From: a virus
IMG/VR virus record: IMGVR_UViG_3300042154_000348
Location: 1-20,252 of that record
Reading direction: 5' to 3' (one strand)
Length of the DNA: 20,252 nt
Numbering within the stretch: position 1 is the first letter of the stretch; every line of letters starts with the position of its first letter. The notes beneath the pieces are model-generated. The model ran no database searches. It saw only the letters and a list, made by a program, of their open reading frames with translations, and was not told where the DNA came from. Shown piece by piece: positions 1 to 5,908 of this stretch. The position numbers and the translations under genes are program-made.

Positions 1-1
1 A

Positions 2-82
2 GAGTTAAACGAAAAAGGAGAGCCGATAATTAAAATTATAAACCATGAAAATAACAACGACAAAAATAATCCGAGAACTTGA
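2..82 (+). CDS. Possible C-terminal end of an upstream gene (partial)
   Basis: An open frame enters from the left edge and stops at TGA 80-82. It encodes 26 residues that begin ELNEKGEPIIKII and end in an Asn/Lys-rich hydrophilic tail, like a natural protein terminus. The next ORF starts inside it at 45, giving a 38-base overlap, longer than other overlaps in the window. The frame starting at base 1 stops already at 31-33 and is less protein-like. No function can be assigned to such a short piece. Confidence 0.25.
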   Translation, partial: ELNEKGEPIIKIINHENNNDKNNPRT

Positions 83-200
83 AAAGAAAGGGTATGATAA
101 AGCATATTTAGTAAAGTCAGTTGATGAACACTTGATAAAAGATATTCGAGATATAATAGACGAAATATTAACACAACAAAAAAACATAACTATAAGATGA
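45..200 (+). CDS. Small hypothetical protein (51 aa)
   Basis: ATG 45 opens a 51-residue charged, helical-looking protein (starting MKITTTKIIRELEKKGYDKA) with no signal peptide, membrane segment or recognised domain. Its TGA stop overlaps the ATG of the following MazG-like gene in an ATGA arrangement at 197-200. That is the same coupling seen at many real junctions in this window and is the main reason to believe it. I do not recognise the family. Confidence 0.5.
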   Translation: MKITTTKIIRELEKKGYDKAYLVKSVDEHLIKDIRDIIDEILTQQKNITIR

Positions 201-484
201 AAACACAAGAAATATTAAAATGGGCAGATGATAAAAACTTGCTTAGTGCAGATAATTGCTATAAACAATATACTAAACTACAAGAAGAAAGTAATGAGTT
301 GTTAATTGCGATGCTTGATGATAATACAGATGAAATTATAGATGCACTTGGAGATATTGGAATTGTTATGATTATTCTATGCGAACAACTTGGTTATGAC
401 TTTGAGAAATGTATAGACCAAGCCTATGAAGTAATTAAAAACCGAACTGGTAAAACTATTAACGGATCATTTATAAAAGATTAA
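197..484 (+). CDS. MazG-like nucleotide pyrophosphohydrolase
   Basis: This 95-aa all-helical protein matches the phage MazG-like family, which hydrolyses nucleoside triphosphates to monophosphate and pyrophosphate with Mg2+ held by acidic motifs. Visible are the first acidic helix with E30, E31 and E34 (LQEESNEL) and the second with D45, E46, D49 and D53 (DEIIDALGD). The ending, KNRTGKTINGSFIKD, is the conserved tail of the small phage group. The second motif usually reads D-E-x-G-D; here the Glu is Ala50, and an ExxD pattern sits four residues earlier at E46-D49, so activity is likely but not certain. The start is coupled to the preceding ORF by ATGA. Phage MazG proteins are thought to cleanse the dNTP pool or lower host ppGpp signalling; which applies here cannot be told. 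Confidence 0.82.
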   Translation: MKTQEILKWADDKNLLSADNCYKQYTKLQEESNELLIAMLDDNTDEIIDALGDIGIVMIILCEQLGYDFEKCIDQAYEVIKNRTGKTINGSFIKD

Positions 485-485
485 C

Positions 486-821
486 ATGACAAAGAAAGAA
501 GAACTAAAGTACGAATTGAAAATCGAAAGACTTTTAACAAGCCAATTGTTTGAGCAGATACGAGATTTAAAGCATGAGAATGCAGTAATGCGAGACGATT
601 TGTATCAACTTAGCAAAGACTACTTCACACCAAAGGATGCAATCGTAGCAAAAGTAATTGAAGCATACAAAATAAGGTCAGAAGTTGGGATAGCAAAGTA
701 TGGAACGACACTTGAAGATAATAACACCGATGACTTTCTACATCATCTTCAGGAAGAGTTAATGGATGCGACACTTTATATTGAAAAATTAAAAGAAATT
801 AAGTTGCAGTTAAATAAATAA
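486..821 (+). CDS. Small helical protein with MazG-like C-terminal half
   Basis: This 111-aa protein starts one base after the MazG-like gene. Residues 1-45 are a charged coiled-coil-like helix. From about residue 50 the sequence resembles the short phage family with R-x(5)-KYG near 64-73 followed by HHLQEELMDATLYIEKL (87-103). The E90-E91-x-x-D94 cluster in that helix recalls the acidic motif of all-alpha NTP pyrophosphatases. Only one acidic motif is obvious, so it could be a partner, a degenerate paralogue or a dimerising subunit rather than an enzyme. Sitting directly behind a MazG-like gene supports a nucleotide-pool role, but that is inference from position. Confidence 0.6.
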   Translation: MTKKEELKYELKIERLLTSQLFEQIRDLKHENAVMRDDLYQLSKDYFTPKDAIVAKVIEAYKIRSEVGIAKYGTTLEDNNTDDFLHHLQEELMDATLYIEKLKEIKLQLNK

Positions 822-865
822 TACTTATCTTTAAGCAATTAAAAAGCATTCAAGAATAAGATGGA

Positions 866-931
866 TAAAAACTCTGCGGTCAGGGTAGTTATGGAAGGGG
901 GTTTTCAGCGGTTCGACTCCGTTTTTTTTAT
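866..931 (+). other. tRNA-like stem-loop element, possibly a degenerate tRNA or terminator
   Basis: The gap between the second MazG-like gene and the DUF3127 gene holds a T-arm look-alike. The stem AGCGG (907-911) pairs with CCGTT (919-923) around a seven-base loop TTCGACT that fits the T-loop consensus. With tRNA spacing, TAAAAA at 866-871 pairs with TTTTTA at 925-930 as a six-pair acceptor stem, and GGGTAG at 883-888 recalls a D-loop. The middle is about seven bases too short, the anticodon arm is poor (GAA/TTC around GGGGGTT, no U33) and there is no CCA, so it cannot be a normal tRNA. The same hairpin followed by eight T residues (922-929) could act as a weak intrinsic terminator. A 26-codon ORF at 861-941 covers it but is not convincing. 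Confidence 0.35.
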
Positions 932-951
932 AAATAGTTAAATTAAAAAGG

Positions 952-1230
952 ATGAGTAAATTTATTGGAGTGATTACACACATTGGAGAGGTAATCGAAT
1001 TCGGAAACTACAAAAAGCTTTATGTTCATGTAGTAGAAAACGAAGGAGAATATCCACAGTCATGTAACTTTGAAGTATTTGGAGAAGCAAAAGTAGATAA
1101 CGTTCTTAAATACAATCGAGTTGGAGATGTTGTCGAAGTAGATTATAACTTGAAAGCTCAGGAATCTAAACGTGAAGCTGGAGTGTATTTCAATACGATT
1201 CAATCGTGGAAGATTACAAAGCATGATTAA
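952..1230 (+). CDS. DUF3127 family OB-fold-like protein
   Basis: This 92-aa protein fits DUF3127, a small Bacteroidota family with an OB-fold-like, all-beta pattern. The family marks seen here are the YPQ turn at 34-36 and the VGDVVEVDYNL strand at 57-67. YFNTIQSWKI at 79-88 closes the fold, just as family members end in a YFN-x-I-x-x-W pattern. The usual proposal is single-stranded nucleic-acid binding, often as an SSB substitute in phage; that is family knowledge, not shown here. There is no acidic SSB-type tail. It starts behind an A-rich leader, and its last eight bases overlap the start of the sigma-factor gene, so the two are probably co-translated. Confidence 0.85.
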   Translation: MSKFIGVITHIGEVIEFGNYKKLYVHVVENEGEYPQSCNFEVFGEAKVDNVLKYNRVGDVVEVDYNLKAQESKREAGVYFNTIQSWKITKHD

Positions 1231-1747
1231 GCAAATAGAAATAATAGCACAAAAACATAAGGACTGGGTGAATATCGCTCGGTCCTTTGGTGCTAAAACA
1301 GAGGCAGAAGATATCGTTCAGGAAATGTATCTACGCTTAGACAAATATATCAAGCCTGATCAAAAGATAACGTCAGCATTCGTATGGATTACTTTGCGAA
1401 ACATTTACTTTGACTTCCTAAAGAAAGAGCCAATCACGTTTGAACTAGATAAGACCGTTTCTGAAGCCGTTTGTGAGACAGAAAGTATAATTGCATACGG
1501 AGAGTTAAATAAACGCGTTAGAGACGAACTTAACAACGTAGATTGGTTTGATAAAATGTTATTTGAACTATATGTGACAAGTGGAAAGTCAATGCGTCAA
1601 CTATCAAAAGAGACAGGAATAAGTCTTTCTTGTATATTCTACACCACCAATAGAACAAAAACACACTTACAGAGTTTACTTATTGAAGACTATCAAGATT
1701 ATTTAAACGAAGATTACGAATGGCTAAAAGAAAAGCACAAGGACTAG
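1223..1747 (+). CDS. Phage RNA polymerase sigma factor (sigma-70/ECF-like)
   Basis: This 174-aa protein is a compact two-domain sigma factor. The region-2-like part is residues 1 to about 75 and includes the core-binding helix AEDIVQEMYLRL near 28-39 and the segment ending FVWITLRNIYFDFLKK. A helix-turn-helix region-4-like part follows at about 110-150 (SMRQLSKETGISLSCIFYTT). Size and layout match ECF-type factors. The frame is open further upstream to 1172, but ATG 1223 is preferred: it gives an eight-base overlap with the DUF3127 gene and begins at the natural N-terminus. It should direct host RNA polymerase to phage promoters. Its place just before the terminase and structural genes suggests late-gene activation, which is inference; transcription of the host genome cannot be excluded. 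Confidence 0.8.
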   Translation: MIKQIEIIAQKHKDWVNIARSFGAKTEAEDIVQEMYLRLDKYIKPDQKITSAFVWITLRNIYFDFLKKEPITFELDKTVSEAVCETESIIAYGELNKRVRDELNNVDWFDKMLFELYVTSGKSMRQLSKETGISLSCIFYTTNRTKTHLQSLLIEDYQDYLNEDYEWLKEKHKD

Positions 1748-2076
1748 GAGATACAATTGAGAATGTACTCCAAGTAACAGGAATAGATAAGGTAGCAAAG
1801 TTTATATTAGGAGAGGATTGTGGATGTGATGAACGTAAAGCAAAACTTAACGAGCTTTGGTCATACAGAAAGAAACCACTTTGCCTTAATGAAGATGAGT
1901 ATCTTTGGCTTAGTGAAGGGGGATTAAAGAAAGCAGAAACTTCCCTAGTAGATTCTATGTTAATGCAAAGAACACACAACAGAGTATTCCAGACAGGGAA
2001 CTTGCAATATACTTCTTGTGCTTCTTGTTTGAGAGATCAATACAATGATTTGAAACGAATTTATGACACATACTAA
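1720..2076 (+). CDS. Conserved Cys-containing hypothetical protein (118 aa)
   Basis: The ORF overlaps the end of the sigma-factor gene by 28 bases in another frame, an unusually long overlap for this window, but no later ATG keeps the conserved-looking N-terminus (KAQGLGDTIENVLQVTG). Five cysteines stand out: C34 and C36 in GEDCGCDERK, C55, and C100 and C103 in the C-terminal CASC. The CxC plus CxxC pattern could bind zinc. I recall similar proteins in Bacteroidota phages and prophages next to terminase genes, without a known function. Being locked to the sigma factor by overlap makes a regulatory or packaging-related role possible, but nothing in the sequence proves it. Confidence 0.72.
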   Translation: MAKRKAQGLGDTIENVLQVTGIDKVAKFILGEDCGCDERKAKLNELWSYRKKPLCLNEDEYLWLSEGGLKKAETSLVDSMLMQRTHNRVFQTGNLQYTSCASCLRDQYNDLKRIYDTY

Positions 2077-2082
2077 TAACGA

Positions 2083-2088
2083 TATAAT
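2083..2088 (+). promoter_or_regulatory. Weak candidate -10 box (TATAAT)
   Basis: A perfect TATAAT lies just behind the Cys-rich gene and 66 bases before the small terminase ATG. No good -35 hexamer sits 16-18 bases upstream. Bacteroidota primary sigma factors prefer a TAnnTTTG -7 box, which is also missing (a one-base-short TAGTTTG occurs at 2121-2127). In AT-rich DNA this may be chance. It is listed because this is the largest gap before the packaging and tail genes. Confidence 0.2.
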
Positions 2089-2099
2089 ACAAGTAATAT

Positions 2100-2134
2100 A
2101 TTCAGGTAGATTTTTTTTTGTAGTTTGCCTGAAT
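2100..2134 (+). repeat. Seven-base inverted repeat flanking a T9 tract before terS
   Basis: ATTCAGG (2100-2106) and CCTGAAT (2128-2134) are exact inverted copies separated by 21 bases that include nine T residues (2111-2119). The palindrome could be an operator for a dimeric regulator, a site for the phage sigma factor or a weak RNA hairpin. The T run lies in the loop rather than after the stem, so it does not look like an ordinary intrinsic terminator. It occupies most of the 78-base gap between the Cys-rich gene and the small terminase. Confidence 0.4.
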
Positions 2135-2154
2135 TGAATAATCAATAGAAATCA

Positions 2155-2433
2155 ATGGCAGGTACAGGAGGTAAAAGGGAAGGCGCTGGTCGTAAATCTT
2201 TAGCAACAGAGATTAAAGGATTTAACCTAGCTGCTCCACACGTTGAAGATGCTTTCAGAGTAATAGCGGAAATAATGATTGACGAGACTAAGAGACCGAC
2301 AGATCGTATTGCTAGTGCTAAGATACTAATCGAATATGGTTGTGGTAAACCTAAGGAGAAAGTAGAATCTGATATCACAATCAATACAACATCACTAAAA
2401 GATTTGATTAACTTTGGTAACACTGAATCCTAA
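2155..2433 (+). CDS. terS: Terminase small subunit
   Basis: This 92-aa protein has the glycine/lysine-rich N-terminus GGKREGAGRKS (5-15), a hallmark of one group of phage small terminases, followed by helices suited to DNA binding and oligomerisation. The small subunit recognises the packaging site on concatemeric DNA and hands it to the large subunit. Its C-terminal 20 bases overlap the large terminase gene in a different frame, the classical terS-terL arrangement. It is shorter than many small terminases (usually 110-180 aa), so the N-terminal domain and a short oligomerisation segment may be all there is. It is the first gene after the inverted-repeat gap. Confidence 0.8.
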   Translation: MAGTGGKREGAGRKSLATEIKGFNLAAPHVEDAFRVIAEIMIDETKRPTDRIASAKILIEYGCGKPKEKVESDITINTTSLKDLINFGNTES

Positions 2434-3619
2434 ATATAAACCATTCGGAAGTGATAGCAGGTATTTTATTATTACTGGTGGTCGTGGGAGTGGGAAGTCT
2501 TACAGTATTAACTTGCTACTTCTATTACTTACATATGAAAGTGGGCATACCATTCTATTTACGAGATACACACTTACTTCTGCTCACGTTTCTATTATTC
2601 CTGAGTTTATTGATAAGATTGATGTACTAGATAAGCATTCAGATTTCCATATAACAAAGGATGAGATTATAAACCTAAGGACAGGAAGTAAGATATTATT
2701 CAAGGGTATTAAAACAAGCTCAGGAACTCAGACGGCAAACCTTAAGTCTTTAGCTGGTGTTACAACATGGATACTAGATGAAGCAGAGGAGCTAACAGAT
2801 GAAGATACATTCGATAAGATAGACTATTCAATACGATCTAAAGACAAACAAAATAGGGTAATACTTATACTTAATCCAAGCACGAAAGAGCATTTTATTT
2901 ACAAGAAGTTCTTTGAAGCGAAAGGAGTTGAAGCTGGAAGTAATACAATCAAAGGCGACACGACATACATTCATACTACATACTTAGATAACGTAGAGAA
3001 CTTATCGGAATCGTTCTTAAATCAAATAGAAACGATAAAGGAACGCAGACCTGACAAGTATAAGCACACTATCTTAGGTGGATGGCTAGACAAAGCTGAG
3101 GGAGTTATCTTTACCAATTGGAGAATAGGAGAGTTCAATAAAGATAATGGCAGTGTATTCGGTCAGGATTACGGTTTCAGTAACGATCCATCTACATTGA
3201 TTGAAACGTCAATTGATAGAACTAACAAACGAATATACATAAAAGAACACATACATAAGCAAGGATTAACAACATCGGAACTTGCACAACTAAACCAACA
3301 ATTTGCAGGACGTGATTTAATAGTAGGTGATAATTCAGAGCCTAGATTGATTGCAGAACTTAAGGCGAGAGGTTTAAATATAGTAGCGACAATTAAAGGT
3401 GCAGATTCAGTTAAATATGGTATAAGTTTAATTCAAGATTATGACTTGATTATTGAAGAAAATTCCGTAAATTTGATAAAAGAATTAAACAACTATTGTT
3501 GGCTAGAAAAGAAGAGTGAGACGCCAATCGATAAATGGAATCACTGCTTAGATGCAATGAGATATGCGATTAGTTACCAATTAGCTAATCCAAACAAAGG
3601 AAAGTATTCAATTTACTAA
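2414..3619 (+). CDS. terL: Terminase large subunit, ATPase/nuclease (TTG start)
   Basis: This motor packages DNA into the prohead and cuts concatemers. Walker A is GGRGSGKS at 22-29 and Walker B WILDEAEE at 119-126 with catalytic E123. The RNase H-like nuclease follows with likely metal ligands D252 (FGQDYGFSNDPS), D306 (LIVGDNSEP) and D380 (CLDAMRYA). The total of about 401 aa is on the short side but complete. The family start runs x-x-NLNPK or similar before the SDSRYF segment, and only TTG at 2414-2416 fits. No ATG or GTG lies between the upstream stop TGA 2405-2407 and the Walker A motif. Initiation at TTG, probably coupled to terS termination 20 bases later, is therefore inferred. Confidence 0.95.
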   Translation: MVTLNPKYKPFGSDSRYFIITGGRGSGKSYSINLLLLLLTYESGHTILFTRYTLTSAHVSIIPEFIDKIDVLDKHSDFHITKDEIINLRTGSKILFKGIKTSSGTQTANLKSLAGVTTWILDEAEELTDEDTFDKIDYSIRSKDKQNRVILILNPSTKEHFIYKKFFEAKGVEAGSNTIKGDTTYIHTTYLDNVENLSESFLNQIETIKERRPDKYKHTILGGWLDKAEGVIFTNWRIGEFNKDNGSVFGQDYGFSNDPSTLIETSIDRTNKRIYIKEHIHKQGLTTSELAQLNQQFAGRDLIVGDNSEPRLIAELKARGLNIVATIKGADSVKYGISLIQDYDLIIEENSVNLIKELNNYCWLEKKSETPIDKWNHCLDAMRYAISYQLANPNKGKYSIY

Positions 3620-3631
3620 ATACAAAATAAG

Positions 3632-3835
3632 ATGAGTGAAGTTAAAGAAGTAACGTTTCAAGTACCGAACAAGAAACAAATTATTAAGGATGTAACATTA
3701 GACTTAATTGAGAAGTTTAAAGCTGAACATGGAGAGGGATGGAAGTTAGAAATGTACGAAGCTATCGACAACGAGATTATGAAGTTTCAGGGAAGTTTAG
3801 AGTATTGGAAAGCAATTAGAAAGAACATTAAATGA
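3632..3835 (+). CDS. Small hypothetical protein (67 aa)
   Basis: This is a short, charged, mostly helical protein. Its N-terminal part is strand-like (EVTFQVPNKKQIIKDVTL) and its C-terminal helix is rich in Glu, Lys and Trp. No signal, membrane segment or cysteine pattern is seen, and I do not recognise the family. Its TGA overlaps the next gene's first ATG (ATGATG at 3832-3837), which supports real translation. Lying between terminase and tail chaperone genes it could be an accessory packaging or regulatory protein, but this is only positional. Confidence 0.6.
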   Translation: MSEVKEVTFQVPNKKQIIKDVTLDLIEKFKAEHGEGWKLEMYEAIDNEIMKFQGSLEYWKAIRKNIK

Positions 3836-4158
3836 TGGAGGAAAAAGAATTAAGAATAGGCAACTATGTTAATATAGAAGATACAGTTCTTAGGGTTGAT
3901 TTACAAGAACTTTATTATAATTCGTCGCTTATGAATCCTATCCCACTCACGGAAGAATGGCTATTGAAGTTTAATCTAAATAACCCAACAAATAAACATC
4001 CGTACCACTTTAAAAAATCAATGGTAGAATTTCTACATAGTGAGTATCAAAATGAATTAAAGTGTTTTTATAATAATGTACCTATGTTTTCATTACCTTG
4101 TGCATACGTTCATCAATTGCAAAACTTGTACTTTGCATTAACAGGAGAGGAACTATGA
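3832..4158 (+). CDS. Conserved Bacteroidota phage protein with LTEEWL...YVHQLQNLYFALTGEEL
   Basis: This protein of 107-108 aa (ATG 3832 or 3835, two starts in tandem) has a RIGNYV segment at 8-13, PLTEEWLLKFN at 38-48 and a strongly conserved-looking C-terminus YVHQLQNLYFALTGEEL (92-108). I recall this three-part pattern in many Bacteroidota phage and prophage genes of unknown function. It has no catalytic signature. The stop TGA is shared with the ATG of the chaperone gene (ATGA 4155-4158). The AGGAGAGG before that ATG is part of the LTGEEL codons, so it should not be taken as proof of a Shine-Dalgarno site. Confidence 0.68.
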   Translation: MMEEKELRIGNYVNIEDTVLRVDLQELYYNSSLMNPIPLTEEWLLKFNLNNPTNKHPYHFKKSMVEFLHSEYQNELKCFYNNVPMFSLPCAYVHQLQNLYFALTGEEL

Positions 4159-4844
4159 AGTTAGAATTAGTAATACCAACATCGTTAAATGAGATACCTT
4201 TGATGCACTACCAAAAGTTTATGGTAGTTGCATCGAATAAGGATAATTCAGATATGTTTATATCTCAGAAAATGATTGAGATATTCTGCGGTATAGAATT
4301 AAAGCAAGTTGTTAATATTAAACTTAACGACATAATAGATCTTACAACTCATTTCAATAAGCTATTCAAAGATAAGTTGGAGCTTAAAAAGACATTCGAG
4401 ATACAAGGAGTAAAGTTTGGATTCATTAATGAGTTAGAAGATATTTCGTTTGGTGAGTATATAGATTTAGAATCTAATATTATCGACGTACAATCATTCC
4501 ACAAAGCAATGGCTGTTATGTACCGACCTATAACAAGTGAGAAAGGAAATAAGTACACCATAGAGAAATATAACGGAACGTCAAACTATGCCGACTTAAT
4601 GAAGTACGCACCGCTTGATGTTGTATTGCCTGCATCGGTTTTTTTTTGGAGTTTAGGAAAAGAACTGTTGACGGCTACCCTGTCTTATTTAGAGAAACAG
4701 ATGACGAAGAAGAGCAAAACGATTTTAGCGAAACAGCTCAATTTGGAAAGCAATGGGGATGGTATCAATCAATATATCAACTCGCTAAAGGAGACATTAC
4801 AAAGTTTGAACGAGTTACAAGCGCGGGACTTTTTGAGTGCTTAA
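4155..4844 (+). CDS. Tail assembly chaperone, zero-frame product (229 aa)
   Basis: This helical, soluble protein corresponds to the gpG-type chaperone that coats the tape-measure protein during tail assembly. The start is ATG 4155, coupled by ATGA to the previous gene. The same frame is open to 4098, but that extension would lie inside the neighbour and is not protein-like. The body (residues 1-164) is followed by a slippery T9 run at 4639-4647. In the zero frame translation continues through FWSLGKELLTATLSYLEKQ and NGDGINQYINSLKETL to TAA 4842-4844. That tail also looks like a real conserved helix rather than noise, so both frames of 4646-4844 appear to be used. The family assignment rests on the frameshift architecture and partial memory of Bacteroidota homologues. 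Confidence 0.78.
   Translation: MKLELVIPTSLNEIPLMHYQKFMVVASNKDNSDMFISQKMIEIFCGIELKQVVNIKLNDIIDLTTHFNKLFKDKLELKKTFEIQGVKFGFINELEDISFGEYIDLESNIIDVQSFHKAMAVMYRPITSEKGNKYTIEKYNGTSNYADLMKYAPLDVVLPASVFFWSLGKELLTATLSYLEKQMTKKSKTILAKQLNLESNGDGINQYINSLKETLQSLNELQARDFLSA
4640..4646 (+). promoter_or_regulatory. Programmed -1 frameshift slippery site (T TTT TTT)
   Basis: In the chaperone frame the codons read GTT TTT TTT TGG from 4638, so T4640 plus two TTT codons forms an ideal X XXY YYZ heptamer. Slipping back one base continues at TTG 4646 into a 91-codon frame ending at 4921. Tail chaperones of lambda-like and many other siphophages use just such a -1 shift. No strong downstream stem-loop at the usual 5-9 base distance is evident; a weak GACGG/CC-GTC pairing at 4670-4684 is rather far away. 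In-frame TTTTTTA heptamers also occur in the 779-aa tail gene but lead to quick stops, which shows the motif alone is not enough. Confidence 0.8.
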
Positions 4845-4921
4845 CGATGCTCACGTTTGAAAAGCAAAAGAGCGACATAGAATATAGACAATTAAAACGA
4901 CAACATGAAAGGCTACTATAA
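4646..4921 (+). CDS. -1 frame extension of the tail assembly chaperone (gpGT-type)
   Basis: This frame has no ATG until near its end; its first codon is TTG in the slippery run, so it is best read as the second half of a 164 + 91 = 255-aa frameshift product of the chaperone gene. It encodes an acidic stretch (ETDDEEEQNDFSE), then FGKQWGWYQSIYQLAKGD, ITKFERV, ECLTMLTFEKQ and a basic helical end. The Trp/Tyr-rich segment is the kind of domain that binds tape-measure protein or tail tube in T-type extensions. It overlaps the zero frame for about 199 bases and the next gene by 17. Independent initiation at TTG is possible but less likely. Confidence 0.75.
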   Translation: MEFRKRTVDGYPVLFRETDDEEEQNDFSETAQFGKQWGWYQSIYQLAKGDITKFERVTSAGLFECLTMLTFEKQKSDIEYRQLKRQHERLL

Positions 4922-5363
4922 TTTAACAGACACATTGTATAACTTCTTAATAACTGACGCATTAGTAAACCAAGTTACAAAGGGAAGTTTGGATAAGATT
5001 ACGAACGCGAAAAAGGATATGTATCCATTGGTTCACGTTATGATTAACGGCGCAAAGATTGACGGTCCTAGCGTTGTGTATAACATATCTATTCTCGCAA
5101 TGGACTTGGTCGATTATTCAAATGCTGATCATGTTAATTTATATTACGGCAATGATAACTTAGATGATGTATTACACAATACGTTCTTGATTTGTCAAAG
5201 ATTCATAGAGAGTGCAAGACGTGGGAGCATGAGCGATTTGCTTTTCTCTGTTGAAAATGATGCTGCGGACTTAGAACCGTTTGTTGAAAGGTTTACGGAT
5301 GATGTAGCTGGTTGGTCAATGACATTCGATGTTACAACTGTTAACGATATGACTATATGTTAG
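4905..5363 (+). CDS. Putative tail terminator/completion-type protein (152 aa)
   Basis: This is an alpha/beta protein beginning MKGYYNLTDTLYNFLITD, with PLVHVMINGA at 41-50, ESARRGSMSD in the middle, DVAGWSMTFDV near 132-142 and the ending NDMTIC. I recognise the pattern as recurrent in Bacteroidota phages, always near the gp10-like and chaperone genes. Its size and the regular strand pattern resemble tail terminator or tail-completion proteins that cap the tail tube and join it to the neck, but I see no diagnostic motif. It starts inside the end of the frameshifted chaperone frame and overlaps the following gene by seven bases. Confidence 0.6.
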   Translation: MKGYYNLTDTLYNFLITDALVNQVTKGSLDKITNAKKDMYPLVHVMINGAKIDGPSVVYNISILAMDLVDYSNADHVNLYYGNDNLDDVLHNTFLICQRFIESARRGSMSDLLFSVENDAADLEPFVERFTDDVAGWSMTFDVTTVNDMTIC

Positions 5364-5908
5364 ACAATACTCAGGAAGAACTAGATAAGTTTAAGAATTA
5401 TGTAATTCAACAATCTAAATCAAACCTATCTAAGCTAAAGAAGAACGACAAAAAAGGATTGTATAATACGATTAAAGGTGAAGCAAAAGTAATGCCTAAC
5501 TCTTTCTATCTATCATTTGATTTAGGGGATTATGGAGCGTTTGTCGACAAAGGGGTAAAGGGTGCGGATCCATCACAGGTTTCCCCAAACGCAAAGATAA
5601 AAGGACAACAAGCACCTAATAGTCCGTACAGCTTCAAGACTAAGAGACCACCATCTGACTTAATTGCAAAGTGGGCACAAAGAAAGAATTTAAGGTTAAG
5701 AAATAAGCAGGGACAGTATGTTAAAGGAAGTTTCAAAGCAATAGGATTTATCACAGCTAAAAACATTTGGGCAAGAGGTATAAAGCCATCATTATTCTTT
5801 ACTAAACCATTTGAAAAAGCATTTGATAAATTACCCGAGAGCTTAGTTGTTAAATACGGATTGGACTGTTCTAAGTTATTTAATAAAACAATTAAACAAC
5901 CGAAATAG
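5357..5908 (+). CDS. HK97 gp10-like neck/tail completion protein (183 aa)
   Basis: The YGAFVDKGVKG segment (59-69), a strand and glycine turn typical of HK97 gp10-like neck proteins, is followed by SPNAKIKGQQAPNSPYSF, a W-containing helix and GIKPSLFFTKPFEKAF (141-156). The order matches the gp10-like fold: N-terminal helix, a short sheet carrying the Y-x-x-x-V-x-x-G motif, then helices. Members sit at the head-tail interface. The protein is longer than HK97 gp10 because of the middle insertion and the C-terminal helix. Its TAG stop abuts the next ATG exactly (5906-5911), so ribosomes may pass directly to the tail gene. Confidence 0.72.
   Translation: MLDNTQEELDKFKNYVIQQSKSNLSKLKKNDKKGLYNTIKGEAKVMPNSFYLSFDLGDYGAFVDKGVKGADPSQVSPNAKIKGQQAPNSPYSFKTKRPPSDLIAKWAQRKNLRLRNKQGQYVKGSFKAIGFITAKNIWARGIKPSLFFTKPFEKAFDKLPESLVVKYGLDCSKLFNKTIKQPK

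Noticed and set aside
861-941. 26-codon ORF across the tRNA-like element
   Set aside because: Too short, no overlap coupling and a product without pattern; the RNA-like structure explains the sequence better.
1172-1222. Upstream extension of the sigma-factor frame to ATG 1172
   Set aside because: It would overlap the DUF3127 gene by 59 bases and adds a sequence unlike the family; ATG 1223 gives the short overlap typical here.
4098-4154. Earlier ATG 4098 for the chaperone gene
   Set aside because: The extension lies within the preceding gene and reads as out-of-frame noise; the ATGA junction at 4155 is the standard coupling.
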